A stretch of 32,893 nucleotides of DNA. It comes from Clostridia bacterium (GTDB lineage: Bacteria; Bacillota; Sulfobacillia; DUSP01). This document shows, piece after piece, positions 17,974-25,805 of the stretch. A program made the translations under genes and the position numbers. The stretch covers positions 1 to 32,893 of the forward strand of contig DUSP01000020.1 in the NCBI GenBank assembly GCA_012842575.1, read 5' to 3'. The stretch's first letter is position 1. Each line of letters begins with the position of its first letter. The notes under the pieces were generated by a model. It did no database searches. It was not told the origin of the DNA and saw only the letters and a program-made list of their open reading frames with translations.

Positions 17974-18163
17974 GAGGTGAGGTAGAGGCGCGGGTCGTCA
18001 TGAGTAACGCAGAGGAGAAAGGCATCGAAGAACCTGCGTGAAGGGGGCACCCGCCGAAGCCCGGGGGAGGCTCACGAACCCTGGCTGGGGTTGCATCGAA
18101 TAGGTGCAAGACTGTCATCGAGGGGGTTGCCCTTGGACCCTCGATGGAGCGCTACTTCACTTC
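17974..18163 (+). promoter_or_regulatory. Lysine riboswitch (L-box) controlling lysA
   Basis: The core shows the conserved L-box strings in order: GGTAGAGGCGCG, ATGAGTAACG, GGAGAAAGGCATCGAAGAAC, CCGCCGAAGCCC, CTGGCTGGGGTTGCATCGAA, TAGGTGCAAGACTGTCAT and GGAGCGCTACTTC. The P1 stem forms between 17974-17985 and 18152-18163 over 12 pairs, two of them G-U. A terminator follows at 18211-18234 and lysA at 18432. By family knowledge, lysine binding stabilises P1 and favours termination. Just upstream, CCTCATCTC at 17960-17968 can pair over nine bases with 17974-17982, which are part of the P1 5' strand. Confidence 0.95.
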
Positions 18164-18210
18164 AAGGGTGTCGCGATGGGGTGTTGATTCAACGCCTTGA
18201 TTTGCTTTGG

Positions 18211-18240
18211 AACACACCCTTTCGGGTGTGTTTTGCTTTG
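18211..18240 (+). terminator. Riboswitch-controlled intrinsic terminator
   Basis: AACACACCC (18211-18219), loop TTTC, then GGGTGTGTT, followed by a T-rich tail TTTGCTTTG. Nine pairs with a U-tract place it as the expression platform of the lysine riboswitch. Upstream, GGTGTTG-ATT-CAACGCC (18179-18195) and TCAAGG/CCTTGA form further stems that could take part in switching. Confidence 0.85.
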
Positions 18241-18247
18241 TGCATTC

Positions 18248-18385
18248 ATGGCTTTGAGCGTTTTGGCATCGCTATTTGCGTCATTTACCTCATCAATGAA
18301 TACGTTTTGGGCGCTATTACCGTTATTCCTTGGTTTGCTGGGCTCTGCCGGCCTGTATAGACTTTGTCGGGCTCTACACTTCTAA
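18248..18385 (+). CDS. Possible small hydrophobic protein upstream of lysA
   Basis: A 45-codon ORF between the riboswitch terminator and lysA. It is strongly hydrophobic (MALSVLASLFAS, then FWALLPLFLGLLGSAGLY) and ends in the basic YRLCRALHF, as a one- or two-helix membrane peptide might. No ribosome binding site is seen before its ATG, which argues against translation. It would be controlled by the same riboswitch as lysA. No family recognised. Confidence 0.25.
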   Translation: MALSVLASLFASFTSSMNTFWALLPLFLGLLGSAGLYRLCRALHF

Positions 18386-18431
18386 ACTTTTCCGGAGGAT
18401 GGGGATCGCCGGATAAACGGGGGACGATGAA

Positions 18432-19838
18432 ATGACGGACGAACGAGGACTTGGGCTTACTTCAGGCGTATTACCGCAGGGGCTTCCTGGAACCATGAAG
18501 GTGAATGCTCGCGGCCACTTGGAAATCGGCGGCGTCGACACGGTGAAGCTCGCGAAGCGTTATAAGACTCCGCTTTACGTGTTCGACGAAGCCCTGATTC
18601 GACAGCGCTGCCGTGAGTACCGGACCGCCTTTGAGAAGAATTACCCGAAGTTCTCAATAGCTTACGCGGGCAAGGCATTCATGACCATGGCCATGGTCCG
18701 CATCGTAGAGGAAGAAGGCCTGTACCTCGATGTCGTCTCAGGAGGGGAGCTATATACGGCTCTGAAGGCACAGTTCCCCCCGGAAAGGATATTCTTCAAC
18801 GGAAACAACAAGAGCCCTGATGAAATTGAGATGGCGCTCCGTTCTGGCGTAGGCAGGATAATCGTGGACAGTTTTGACGAGCTCGATCTCATCGAAAGCA
18901 TGGCCGGCGACCTCAAGGATGAGAAGGGGAACGCTCGAAGGGTGCCGATCCTTTTGCGCGTGACCCCAGGGGTAGAGGCGCATACACACCATTACATTCA
19001 GACGGGTCGGGAAGATAGCAAGTTCGGTTTCAGCATCGGAGCCGGGAGCGCCATGGCCGCGGTGATGCGAGTACTCGCCAGTGATCGATTCGACCTGAAG
19101 GGAATCCATTGCCACATAGGTTCCCAGCTCTTCGACTTTGAACCCTTTGCTATAACCGTGAAGAAGATGCTCGACTTCCGCCGCGAGGTGTACCGGTCAA
19201 CCGGGTACATCTTACACGAAGTGAATTTCGGGGGAGGTCTCGCCGCAAAGTACACCGAGCACGACAACCCCCCTTCCGTCGGGGAATTCATCCAAGCCCT
19301 TACCTCAAAAGTCGTCGATGTCTGCAGGAGTACCGACATGCCCCTTCCGCACATTGCGGTCGAGCCCGGTCGCTCCATAATCGCTGAAGCGGGAACCACC
19401 CTTTATACCGTCGGGACGGTAAAGCACATTCCCGGAGTCCGTACTTACATCGCCGTGGACGGCGGCATGACAGACAATCCTCGATACGCGCTTTATCAAG
19501 CCGATTACAGAGCGTTGGTAGCCAATAAGGCCACCGTGCCCGCAGAAGTTCACTACGCAGTCGCCGGGAAGTGCTGTGAGTCAGGGGATATGTTGATCAT
19601 GGATGCGGTGTTGCCCCCGGTCAAGCCGGGAGACATCCTCGCCGTATTGACCACAGGAGCATACTGCTATTCGATGGCGTCGAATTACAACCGGATACCG
19701 CGGCCGGCTGCGATCTTGGTAAACGGAGGGGTGTCCGAAGTCATCGTGGAAAGAGAGACATATGACGATCTCGTTCGGAAAGACCGCATACCGGCGCGCC
19801 TGTTAGCCAAAAAAAGCGTGGTACTTTCGTACCACTGA
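18432..19838 (+). CDS. lysA: Diaminopimelate decarboxylase
   Basis: PLP enzyme that decarboxylates meso-diaminopimelate to L-lysine, the last step of lysine synthesis. Fold III alanine-racemase-like barrel with PLP-binding Lys81 (FSIAYAGKAFMT) and the EEGLYLDVVSGGELYTAL block that distinguishes DAP decarboxylases. HCHIGSQLF, the glycine-rich NFGGGLA, VEPGRSIIAEAG and the catalytic-Cys motif KCCESGDML follow. The ATG start follows GGGGG at eight bases. The N-terminus is about 20 residues longer than usual; an internal Met22 has a poorer ribosome binding site. Expression is under the upstream lysine riboswitch. The last codons also encode a terminator for the opposite strand. Confidence 0.97.
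   Translation: MTDERGLGLTSGVLPQGLPGTMKVNARGHLEIGGVDTVKLAKRYKTPLYVFDEALIRQRCREYRTAFEKNYPKFSIAYAGKAFMTMAMVRIVEEEGLYLDVVSGGELYTALKAQFPPERIFFNGNNKSPDEIEMALRSGVGRIIVDSFDELDLIESMAGDLKDEKGNARRVPILLRVTPGVEAHTHHYIQTGREDSKFGFSIGAGSAMAAVMRVLASDRFDLKGIHCHIGSQLFDFEPFAITVKKMLDFRREVYRSTGYILHEVNFGGGLAAKYTEHDNPPSVGEFIQALTSKVVDVCRSTDMPLPHIAVEPGRSIIAEAGTTLYTVGTVKHIPGVRTYIAVDGGMTDNPRYALYQADYRALVANKATVPAEVHYAVAGKCCESGDMLIMDAVLPPVKPGDILAVLTTGAYCYSMASNYNRIPRPAAILVNGGVSEVIVERETYDDLVRKDRIPARLLAKKSVVLSYH
19809..19835 (-). terminator. Minus-strand intrinsic terminator inside the lysA 3' end
   Basis: Read on the minus strand: GTGGTAC, a GAAA tetraloop, GTACCAC, GC, then seven Ts. This is a near-ideal terminator for transcripts coming from the M23 peptidase gene at 20074-21648, giving it a 3' untranslated region of about 240 nt. 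It lies entirely within the last nine codons of lysA. On the plus strand there is no T-run after it. Confidence 0.8.
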
Positions 19839-20073
19839 AAAGGATTTATATAAAGAGGGGGTCAAGAACCGTGGTGAAGATGAGCACCATCTCCATCCAT
19901 GGAAAATGATACCGAGAGAATGTTACAGAGGGATTACAGTACGATTAAAGGACTGTCACATGCGGGATGCGGAGCTATACAGGGCGCGAGGTAGGCTGTC
20001 CGCGATGGCCCAAACTCGTACCCGATTTGTGTCACCAACAGGCATACACCACAGGCATATAAACGTGTGCCTG
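19839..20073. other. Convergent spacer between lysA and the M23 peptidase
   Basis: No convincing gene. It contains the WalR-like box at 19922-19938. AACAGGCA (20037-20044) can pair with TGCCTGTT (20068-20075), overlapping the peptidase stop codon. On the minus strand this spacer would be the 3' untranslated region of the peptidase transcript before the terminator in lysA. Confidence 0.5.
19922..19938 (-). promoter_or_regulatory. Sequence matching the WalR (YycF) binding consensus
   Basis: On the minus strand TGTAAT-CCCTC-TGTAAC fits TGTWAH-N5-TGTWAH exactly. It lies between convergent lysA and the M23 peptidase gene, downstream of both, so it is not in an obvious promoter. A match this good would be expected by chance about once in several windows of this size, so significance is limited. 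Confidence 0.3.
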
Positions 20074-21648
20074 TTACTGATACAACTTCAGAGGATCTAC
20101 CGGTCGGCCATCAATTCGCACCTCGAAGTGAAGATGCGGTCCCGTCGCGTTGCCGGTTCGGCCCACACGCGCGATGACCTGTCCCTTCTTAACCTCTTCC
20201 CCGGCACTTACCAGGTTGGCGGAGTTATGGCCGTATATGGTCAGCACGTCGTCACCGTGGTCGATAAATATCACCTTTCCATAGCCACCGTAGTAGCCCG
20301 AGAATACTACGATTCCACTATCCGCCGCCACTACGGAAGTCCCCGTTGGAGCAGCGATATCGATGCCTTGATGAAAATCCCTTCGTCTTGACCCGTAGTA
20401 CGAAGTGATAATCCCTCGCGCAGGCCACACGAATTTCCCAGTGCCCTTACCCGAAACCACACGAGACCCTCTGGCCACAACCGCCTCAACCGGTTCCTCG
20501 ATTATTTCCGAGGAAATAGTCTCTCGCGCGGTCTCGATTCCGTTCGCTCTGGTGATCTGATAGACGATTCTCCTGATGCCGTCCTTCCCCTTTTTTTGGG
20601 TTACAGTCTGCCATGGCCAGAGACTATCGTCCGTAACATACCTTACGGGGTGCGGAATACTCTGCTCTACTACTTTTTCTTCCACGGTATGAACCGTAAG
20701 GAAGGGTTCCGGCACCACGAGGTTAAGCGTCTGGCCTACCTGGAGGACGTCCCCCTTTACCTCCGGGTTTGCTCGACGTAGGTCTTCCACGCTCATTCTG
20801 CTGCGCGACGCTATCGACCACAGGGAGTCGCCACGAGATACTTTGTATGTCCGTATTCGGTCCGTACCTCTTAAAAGAACGCGCTTTGCGGTTTCAACGT
20901 CGGTTATCGATGTGGGTTTGACCTTCTTTTCAGCAATGGACACGTTTTCGCTCAGACTCACTTCCTTTACCGTAACGCCCGGTTCTTTAGCGGCCGCCGA
21001 TACGAACATGTCCTTCAAGCCTTGAAGCACTCCTTCGGCTTCTTCTCTCGAGGCCAAGGTGACGACGTCGCGCCCGGAAACATTGATGACATACCCTGTC
21101 GCCACAAATGCTATCTTATCGGCCAGGATCCTCGCCAGTTCCGTTTTGTTGTGGACGATTTTTGCCCCTTCCGATCTAGCGGGACTTACACGAACCTCAT
21201 TAGCCACCTCAAGCTGGGTGCCGTACTGCCGAGATTTCAAGACCATTACCGCATCGAGCGCCTCTTCGGCGACACAGGTGTTCTCGACGAAGGCCACCGG
21301 TTCTCCATCGACGATTATCTGATAGCAGGTGGGTACAAACTGACGGGGTAGAGAGAGGAGGCATAATACGGCTACGGCTCCTGCGATGAACGCCACCGGT
21401 ACGAGCTTTCTTAAGAGTGATGCTCGGAGCCCGCCGCCTATTGCTGAGGACCTAATACGCATAGGACGCACCTTGGAACCGTATGCGCGCATCCTGCCAA
21501 CAGAGGTCGTCACCACACCCCAGGTCGACGCAAGCACACTCAAGGCATGTCCTAGTGATTTCCAATATAAACCGGGCCGACTTTTTGGCTTCGGCGTCGG
21601 AAATAGCGTATTATTCGGTCCGGTTACCATCCCCGGCTTAAGCGACAT
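20074..21648 (-). CDS. LysM-G5-M23 cell-wall endopeptidase
   Basis: Peptidoglycan hydrolase, probably membrane tethered. A long basic cytoplasmic N-terminus (1-80, including GPNNTLFPTPKPK) precedes one transmembrane helix (about 82-101). A region of about 160 residues follows, then a LysM wall-binding domain (about 267-311, TYKVSRGDSLWSIASRS), a G5 domain (about 315-395) and a C-terminal M23 metallopeptidase. The zinc ligands are visible in FHQGIDIAAP (H, D) and the HLHFE motif. The ATG follows GGGGGAAGG. It is divergent from a second M23 gene and converges on lysA. It most resembles Bacillota M23/LysM proteins that remodel the wall in growth or sporulation; which of these applies here is unknown. 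Confidence 0.92.
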   Translation of the reverse strand: MSLKPGMVTGPNNTLFPTPKPKSRPGLYWKSLGHALSVLASTWGVVTTSVGRMRAYGSKVRPMRIRSSAIGGGLRASLLRKLVPVAFIAGAVAVLCLLSLPRQFVPTCYQIIVDGEPVAFVENTCVAEEALDAVMVLKSRQYGTQLEVANEVRVSPARSEGAKIVHNKTELARILADKIAFVATGYVINVSGRDVVTLASREEAEGVLQGLKDMFVSAAAKEPGVTVKEVSLSENVSIAEKKVKPTSITDVETAKRVLLRGTDRIRTYKVSRGDSLWSIASRSRMSVEDLRRANPEVKGDVLQVGQTLNLVVPEPFLTVHTVEEKVVEQSIPHPVRYVTDDSLWPWQTVTQKKGKDGIRRIVYQITRANGIETARETISSEIIEEPVEAVVARGSRVVSGKGTGKFVWPARGIITSYYGSRRRDFHQGIDIAAPTGTSVVAADSGIVVFSGYYGGYGKVIFIDHGDDVLTIYGHNSANLVSAGEEVKKGQVIARVGRTGNATGPHLHFEVRIDGRPVDPLKLYQ

Positions 21649-22224
21649 TGGCCTTCCCCCGTAACATAATATGTATGAGTATGCATAATGCCATCATGAT
21701 GTCATGCGTCAGAAGGCGTCTGGATGAGACAACAGACGTGAGGGGAAGATATTACGTGCCCTAGCCGTTTTCTTTATGTCAGATGGTCAATGCGGAACCT
21801 GACCGGCTCTACAGAAACACGGGTTTATAATTCTCCGCCAACCAACAATTTCCTCCTCTTCCTCTAAAAAAAATACCTGGTAAATAAAAGGCTCCTCTGT
21901 CATTATCCCCTAAAATATCCACATTATACCTAATACCTATACGGCTTATGAGTAGCGGGTACAGCTTGTGAATAGATACCAAGTCGAACTAGGCACCGTG
22001 CCCACCGAGGTGTAGGTAAAGGCGGAATCTGTGGTATACACCCGCGCTCCTACCGCAATATAGGCCTTTCTCGGATATTAGGCCTTTCTCATGCGTTATA
22101 TGTGCGACTCGTATGGTCGTCCATATTTTCTAGCATTGTCGTCTTATCGCAATATGTTCATGTTCTTTACGGCTTTGGGCTGCATATCTATGAATGTACG
22201 GATTCCCCGTAGGTGGTTTCCTCG
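21649..22224. other. 576-bp divergent spacer between two M23 peptidase genes
   Basis: No gene seen. Contents: a CATCATGATG palindrome (about 21692-21701) near the minus-strand gene; an AT-rich stretch around 21820-21960; the 12-mer TAGGCCTTTCTC repeated at 22061-22072 and 22079-22090; and a weak promoter before the plus-strand gene. I looked for the c-di-AMP (ydaO) riboswitch that often precedes such hydrolases and found none of its conserved strings. Confidence 0.5.
22166..22194 (+). promoter_or_regulatory. Weak candidate promoter for the plus-strand M23 gene
   Basis: TTTACG (22166-22171), a 17-base spacer and TATGAA (22189-22194), each four of six to consensus, end about 30 bases before the start codon. 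The spacing is right but the hexamers are poor. Confidence 0.3.
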
Positions 22225-23286
22225 ATGAAGATATACGCCTTAGCATTGGTTTTCTGCTTGATTGCCGGGTTCATCATCGGCATGGCAGATGCCAATACTC
22301 GGTTTATGATGCTAACGCAAAAAATGGAGAAAGAAGAAGGCGCGGCCGAAGCGCTAAATTCGGGTACGCGACAACATACTACGGCTGACGTTTCTCCATA
22401 TACGGCCCGAGTTTCTCCGTCTCAACCTTCTTCACCCAAGGCCTCCCTTGGGGAATCGGGTACGCCGCCGGAAGCCGATGAGCCGGACTCCCCGGAGGAA
22501 GTTGTACCCGCATTTTCTCAAAGGACCGAGCCGCTTGTGATCACCCACACCGTGCGCCGCGGCGAAACCCTTTCCTCCATCGCGAAGACGTACGGAACCG
22601 ATACCAAAAGCATAGCGTATATCAATAAATTGGGCGATCCTGACGTAATAGAGGCGGGCAGGAAACTCAAGGTTTTGACCAGGCCCGGGGTGTTCCGGCG
22701 GGTTAAGCCGGGTGACACACTCTGGTCACTGAGTCTCGAGCATCAGGCCGAGGTAGAAGATGTAATTTCCATAAACGGTATCAGCGACCCGGACCTCATT
22801 GCCCCTGGAGACCTGCTTCTCTTACCGAGGGCCGTACCTCAAAACGGGCGCGCAGGTAGAAACGCCTTTATCACGTCGGTATCTCGCAGGAGCCGTCCAG
22901 AACTGACGGGTTTCATCTGGCCGCTCGCCGGCCCGATTACTTCCCCCTTTGGTCCACGATGGGGAAGAATGCATTATGGAGTAGACATCGCAGCGCCCGT
23001 CGGCACTAAAGTAGTGGCCGCGAAGGACGGCAAAGTAGCTCACAGTGGTTGGTACGGAAGTTACGGGAAGGTTGTCATATTGGACCACGGGGACGGGGTG
23101 CAAACCGTTTACGCCCATTTGTCCTCAATATCCGACCAAACCGCAAGACGTGGAGACGTCGTTCGGCAAAACCAGGTTATCGGACGCGTCGGGAATACCG
23201 GTTTTTCGTTAGGTCCACACCTTCATTTCGAGATCCGCAGTTACGGAAGACCCGTGGACCCACTTACCCTACTCCCAACACCGTGA
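22225..23286 (+). CDS. Double-LysM M23 cell-wall endopeptidase
   Basis: 353-residue secreted or membrane-anchored peptidoglycan hydrolase. The hydrophobic segment IYALALVFCLIAGFIIGMA (about 3-21) is a signal or anchor. A Ser/Pro-rich linker precedes two LysM domains: about 107-152 (THTVRRGETLSSIAKTYGT) and 155-200 (RRVKPGDTLWSLSLEHQ). The C-terminal M23 domain has zinc-ligand motifs HYGVDIAAP and HLHFE, and ends FEIRSYGRPVDPLTLLP. A GTG at 22213 lies inside the AGGTGG ribosome binding site; the ATG at 22225, eight bases further, is the start. It is paralogous to the divergent minus-strand peptidase but lacks the G5 domain and has two LysM copies. Confidence 0.93.
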   Translation: MKIYALALVFCLIAGFIIGMADANTRFMMLTQKMEKEEGAAEALNSGTRQHTTADVSPYTARVSPSQPSSPKASLGESGTPPEADEPDSPEEVVPAFSQRTEPLVITHTVRRGETLSSIAKTYGTDTKSIAYINKLGDPDVIEAGRKLKVLTRPGVFRRVKPGDTLWSLSLEHQAEVEDVISINGISDPDLIAPGDLLLLPRAVPQNGRAGRNAFITSVSRRSRPELTGFIWPLAGPITSPFGPRWGRMHYGVDIAAPVGTKVVAAKDGKVAHSGWYGSYGKVVILDHGDGVQTVYAHLSSISDQTARRGDVVRQNQVIGRVGNTGFSLGPHLHFEIRSYGRPVDPLTLLPTP

Positions 23287-23427
23287 GATGGGACTTGCGC
23301 CTGGGGATGTCCTTCAGCCAGAAATCACGGTGCCCACGATCAAGTAGAAACCATCATTAGGCCAGCAGGAATTTTCTGGCTAGGGGGGAATGATTATTCA
23401 GGCACCAAAAGATTCGGGGGCGAAAGC

Positions 23428-24141
23428 ATGATGAAATGGCAGGATTATGGGAAAACCTTAAAAGAGGTGCTCCAGTTGGAAGGCAGCCCCGTCGCCGTAA
23501 CTTATACTGATGAGCCAGTTAGCAATGATTCGAGTAAGGGTTATGCCGTTTGCGGCGCCATTGCTGCCGCCAGAAGGGGAGAAGTTATTAATTTAAGTGC
23601 CGCCAATTGTAGTTGTCTTGGAGGTAGCGGCCACGTTGGCCTTGCTCCCCGTTCACCTGAAGCCTTTAGCAAACTAAAGAAGTTCCTGGTTGAGGGGGAG
23701 AAGTTGCGGGGTTCCTACGCCGCTTTCTGGCGTTCCGGCAATCTCTCCAGCTCACACCCTCCCGTGGGGTTGGGCCGTTATATAGTTTTCAGCCCACTGG
23801 AAAGGGCCGCTTTAAAACCCGATCTGGTGCTCTTCGTCGTAAATGCCGAAACAGCCAGCCGACTCCTGGCACTGGCTAACTATGAACCGGGGATGCCTAT
23901 TCGGGTAGAGTTAACGGGCTCGACGTGCGCTACGGCCATTACCATCCCTCTGGCCACCGGGAACATCAACTTGAGCCTCATTGACACCTCAAGTCGCAAG
24001 CTTGTCCCTGAGTTCAAAGCCGAAGAACTCATCTTCACCGTGCCCTACTTCCGCCTGCAGCTGCTGGTGGAAAGCATACCCTGTTGCACTGCCGGGACGG
24101 CAGAAATGGGCATGAGCTTTGACGAAGTGATGAAGAGCTAA
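23428..24141 (+). CDS. DUF169 family protein
   Basis: 237-residue protein of the DUF169 (COG2043) family, of unknown function and found in many anaerobes and archaea. Recognisable blocks are LEGSPVAVTYTDEP near the N-terminus, the Cys-rich NCSCLGGSGHVGL, the hydrophobic DLVLFVVNAETASRLLAL and the C-terminal IPCCTAGTAEMGMSFD. The conserved Cys pairs (NCSC and PCC) suggest metal or redox binding, which is inference. No signal peptide or membrane helix, so probably cytoplasmic. The ATG follows GGGGG at seven bases. It converges with the exporter gene. An inverted repeat AGCCAGAAA/TTTCTGGCT (23316-23324 and 23373-23381) lies in its leader. Confidence 0.8.
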   Translation: MMKWQDYGKTLKEVLQLEGSPVAVTYTDEPVSNDSSKGYAVCGAIAAARRGEVINLSAANCSCLGGSGHVGLAPRSPEAFSKLKKFLVEGEKLRGSYAAFWRSGNLSSSHPPVGLGRYIVFSPLERAALKPDLVLFVVNAETASRLLALANYEPGMPIRVELTGSTCATAITIPLATGNINLSLIDTSSRKLVPEFKAEELIFTVPYFRLQLLVESIPCCTAGTAEMGMSFDEVMKS

Positions 24142-24160
24142 CGGCCCAACCACGGCCTTT

Positions 24161-24195
24161 CATCCGGATCAGTTCCGGGCTCTGTCCTTTTCGCT
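24161..24195 (+). terminator. Weak terminator-like hairpin after the DUF169 gene
   Basis: CCGGA-TCAGT-TCCGG followed by GCTC and then a pyrimidine run including CCTTTTCGCTTT. The stem is only five pairs, but it lies in the short spacer between two convergent genes. Confidence 0.3.
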
Positions 24196-24200
24196 TTCCC

Positions 24201-25616
24201 CTATTTTCCCCCTATTTTAACAAAAGAAAAGGCCGCTGCTAGAGCGGTAAATACGGCCCCCGTCAGATAAGCATACCTTAAGCCCACGAGAAAAGTGAGG
24301 GTCTCCTGGACATCCAGGCTGATCTTGGCCATGATTGCCGGCGTCACAAAGGCATAGAGCACCAGCCCGCCGGTGGCAATACCTAACGCCATACCTGTAT
24401 TCCGGACCGTAGCCAAGGTACCCGAGGCTATGCCCAAGTAAGGACGGGGGACAGCGCCCATGACGGCGCTGTTATTGGGTGACTGGAAGATCCCCGTACC
24501 GATGCCGAATAAGGCCAGGCGCCAGCCTACCGCCAGGGAACTGGCGGCAGTCGGCAGGAAGCCCATAGCCACCAGGCCCAGAGCGCAAATAGCCGCCCCC
24601 AGGGAAGCCAGGGCTCTGGTTCCTATCCGGTCAGAAAGGGCACCGCTGAAGGGAGCAACCGCCATCACCGCCAGGGGGAAGAAGGTCATGAGGAGCCCTA
24701 CTTGACCCGGCGGGTAATGGAGGACCCGCTGCAGGTAGAAGGGGGTAAGAAAGACCATGATGTATTGGGAGATAAAATTCAGTAAAGCGCTGAGGAGAGC
24801 CAGGGAAAAGCCGGCATTCTTAAAAAGCTTTAGATTCAACATGGGTTGCGCGGCATGGGTCTCGATATAAAAGAAAGCCAAGGCTGCTAATATGCTCACG
24901 CCCAGGATAACCAGAGTGGCGCTATTAAGCCCCGTTTTTTGTCCCCGGTTGACAAACAGCAGGAAAGAGAAAAGGAAGATAAAGGCCGTCACCGCCCCAC
25001 CGCCATCCATTTTGCCTGGCTGGCCCTTCAACTCAGGAATAACCTTTCGTGCCCACGTCAGGCCAGCGATCCCGATGGGAATATTGATTAAAAAGGCCAT
25101 ACGCCAGCTCCAAAGGGAAGTAACCAGCCCTCCCAGGGAAGGGCCCAGGGCCAGTCCCGCCGAAATGCCGATGGCGTTAAGGCCCAGGGCCCGGCCTCGT
25201 TCCTGCGGGGGGAAGGTAGCTGTGATGATGGCATAAGGCACAGCCATCATCATGCCGGCAGTCACCCCCTGGATGGCCCGGAAAAGAATGAGGCAGGAAA
25301 TACCGGGGGCCAGACCGCAGAGGGCCGACGCTACGATGAAGCCCGCCAGCCCCATCAAGTAGATACGCTTATACCCTAGGATATCTCCCATGCGACCGTA
25401 GAATAAAAGCAGGCTACTGATGGTCAACAGGTAGATCATAGGCACCCACTGGGCGGTGGCAATAGTTACGCCAAAGTAGCCCGTGATAGTCGGGAGAATG
25501 ACATTGACGATGCTGGCGTCAATGGGACCCATGATGCTGCCCAGCATGATGGCAGCCAGGACCTGGTAACGACGCTCATAAATCCCATCTGTGAGTCCCT
25601 CAGCCTGAAAGGACAT
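24201..25616 (-). CDS. MFS transporter, DHA2 (EmrB/QacA-like) 14-helix family
   Basis: 471-residue proton-coupled drug or metabolite exporter. About 14 hydrophobic helices are evident. The DHA2 signatures are present: DASIVNVILPTI in helix 1, the loop 2-3 motif GRMGDILGYKRIYL, LFRAIQGVTAGMM, and motif C-like GLALGPSLGGLV at helix 5. FSGALSDRIGTR marks the second half. An in-frame upstream start at 25691 is possible, but the ATG at 25616 follows GGAGGAAGGG and begins the normal MSFQAEG lead, so it is preferred. It converges with the DUF169 gene. The substrate cannot be told from sequence. No adjacent regulator gene was found. Confidence 0.92.
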   Translation of the reverse strand: MSFQAEGLTDGIYERRYQVLAAIMLGSIMGPIDASIVNVILPTITGYFGVTIATAQWVPMIYLLTISSLLLFYGRMGDILGYKRIYLMGLAGFIVASALCGLAPGISCLILFRAIQGVTAGMMMAVPYAIITATFPPQERGRALGLNAIGISAGLALGPSLGGLVTSLWSWRMAFLINIPIGIAGLTWARKVIPELKGQPGKMDGGGAVTAFIFLFSFLLFVNRGQKTGLNSATLVILGVSILAALAFFYIETHAAQPMLNLKLFKNAGFSLALLSALLNFISQYIMVFLTPFYLQRVLHYPPGQVGLLMTFFPLAVMAVAPFSGALSDRIGTRALASLGAAICALGLVAMGFLPTAASSLAVGWRLALFGIGTGIFQSPNNSAVMGAVPRPYLGIASGTLATVRNTGMALGIATGGLVLYAFVTPAIMAKISLDVQETLTFLVGLRYAYLTGAVFTALAAAFSFVKIGGK

Positions 25617-25670
25617 TTTGCCCTTCCTCCTCTTCCTTACGGGCCGAAAACCGCCCGGAGTATAGTTAGT

Positions 25671-25805
25671 ATGGTCGCCTTCGTGGATCAATGCTCGCTA
25701 TTCGCTGCCGCGGGGGTAACTCCTTCCGCTCTCACCATTAATGCAGTCGTGCAAGGAGTAAAAGCCCTGGGTACGAAACTCATCATTCCGCGGCTGACCA
25801 CCTAG
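25671..25805 (+). CDS. Orphan 44-residue ORF, possible gene fragment
   Basis: Short frame (MVAFVDQCSLFAAAGVTP and on to KLIIPRLTT) with protein-like composition but no ribosome binding site and no neighbour of obvious function. It ends at TAG, and the integrase remnant continues in the same frame right after. It may be a piece of a larger decayed gene. I do not recognise the family. Confidence 0.25.
   Translation: MVAFVDQCSLFAAAGVTPSALTINAVVQGVKALGTKLIIPRLTT

Noticed and set aside
19906-20391. 161-codon plus-strand ORF overlapping the M23 peptidase
   Set aside because: Mostly antisense to the peptidase domain, with no ribosome binding site and no recognisable sequence.
21649-22224. c-di-AMP (ydaO) riboswitch expected before M23/LysM hydrolases
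   Set aside because: None of its conserved strings is present on either strand.
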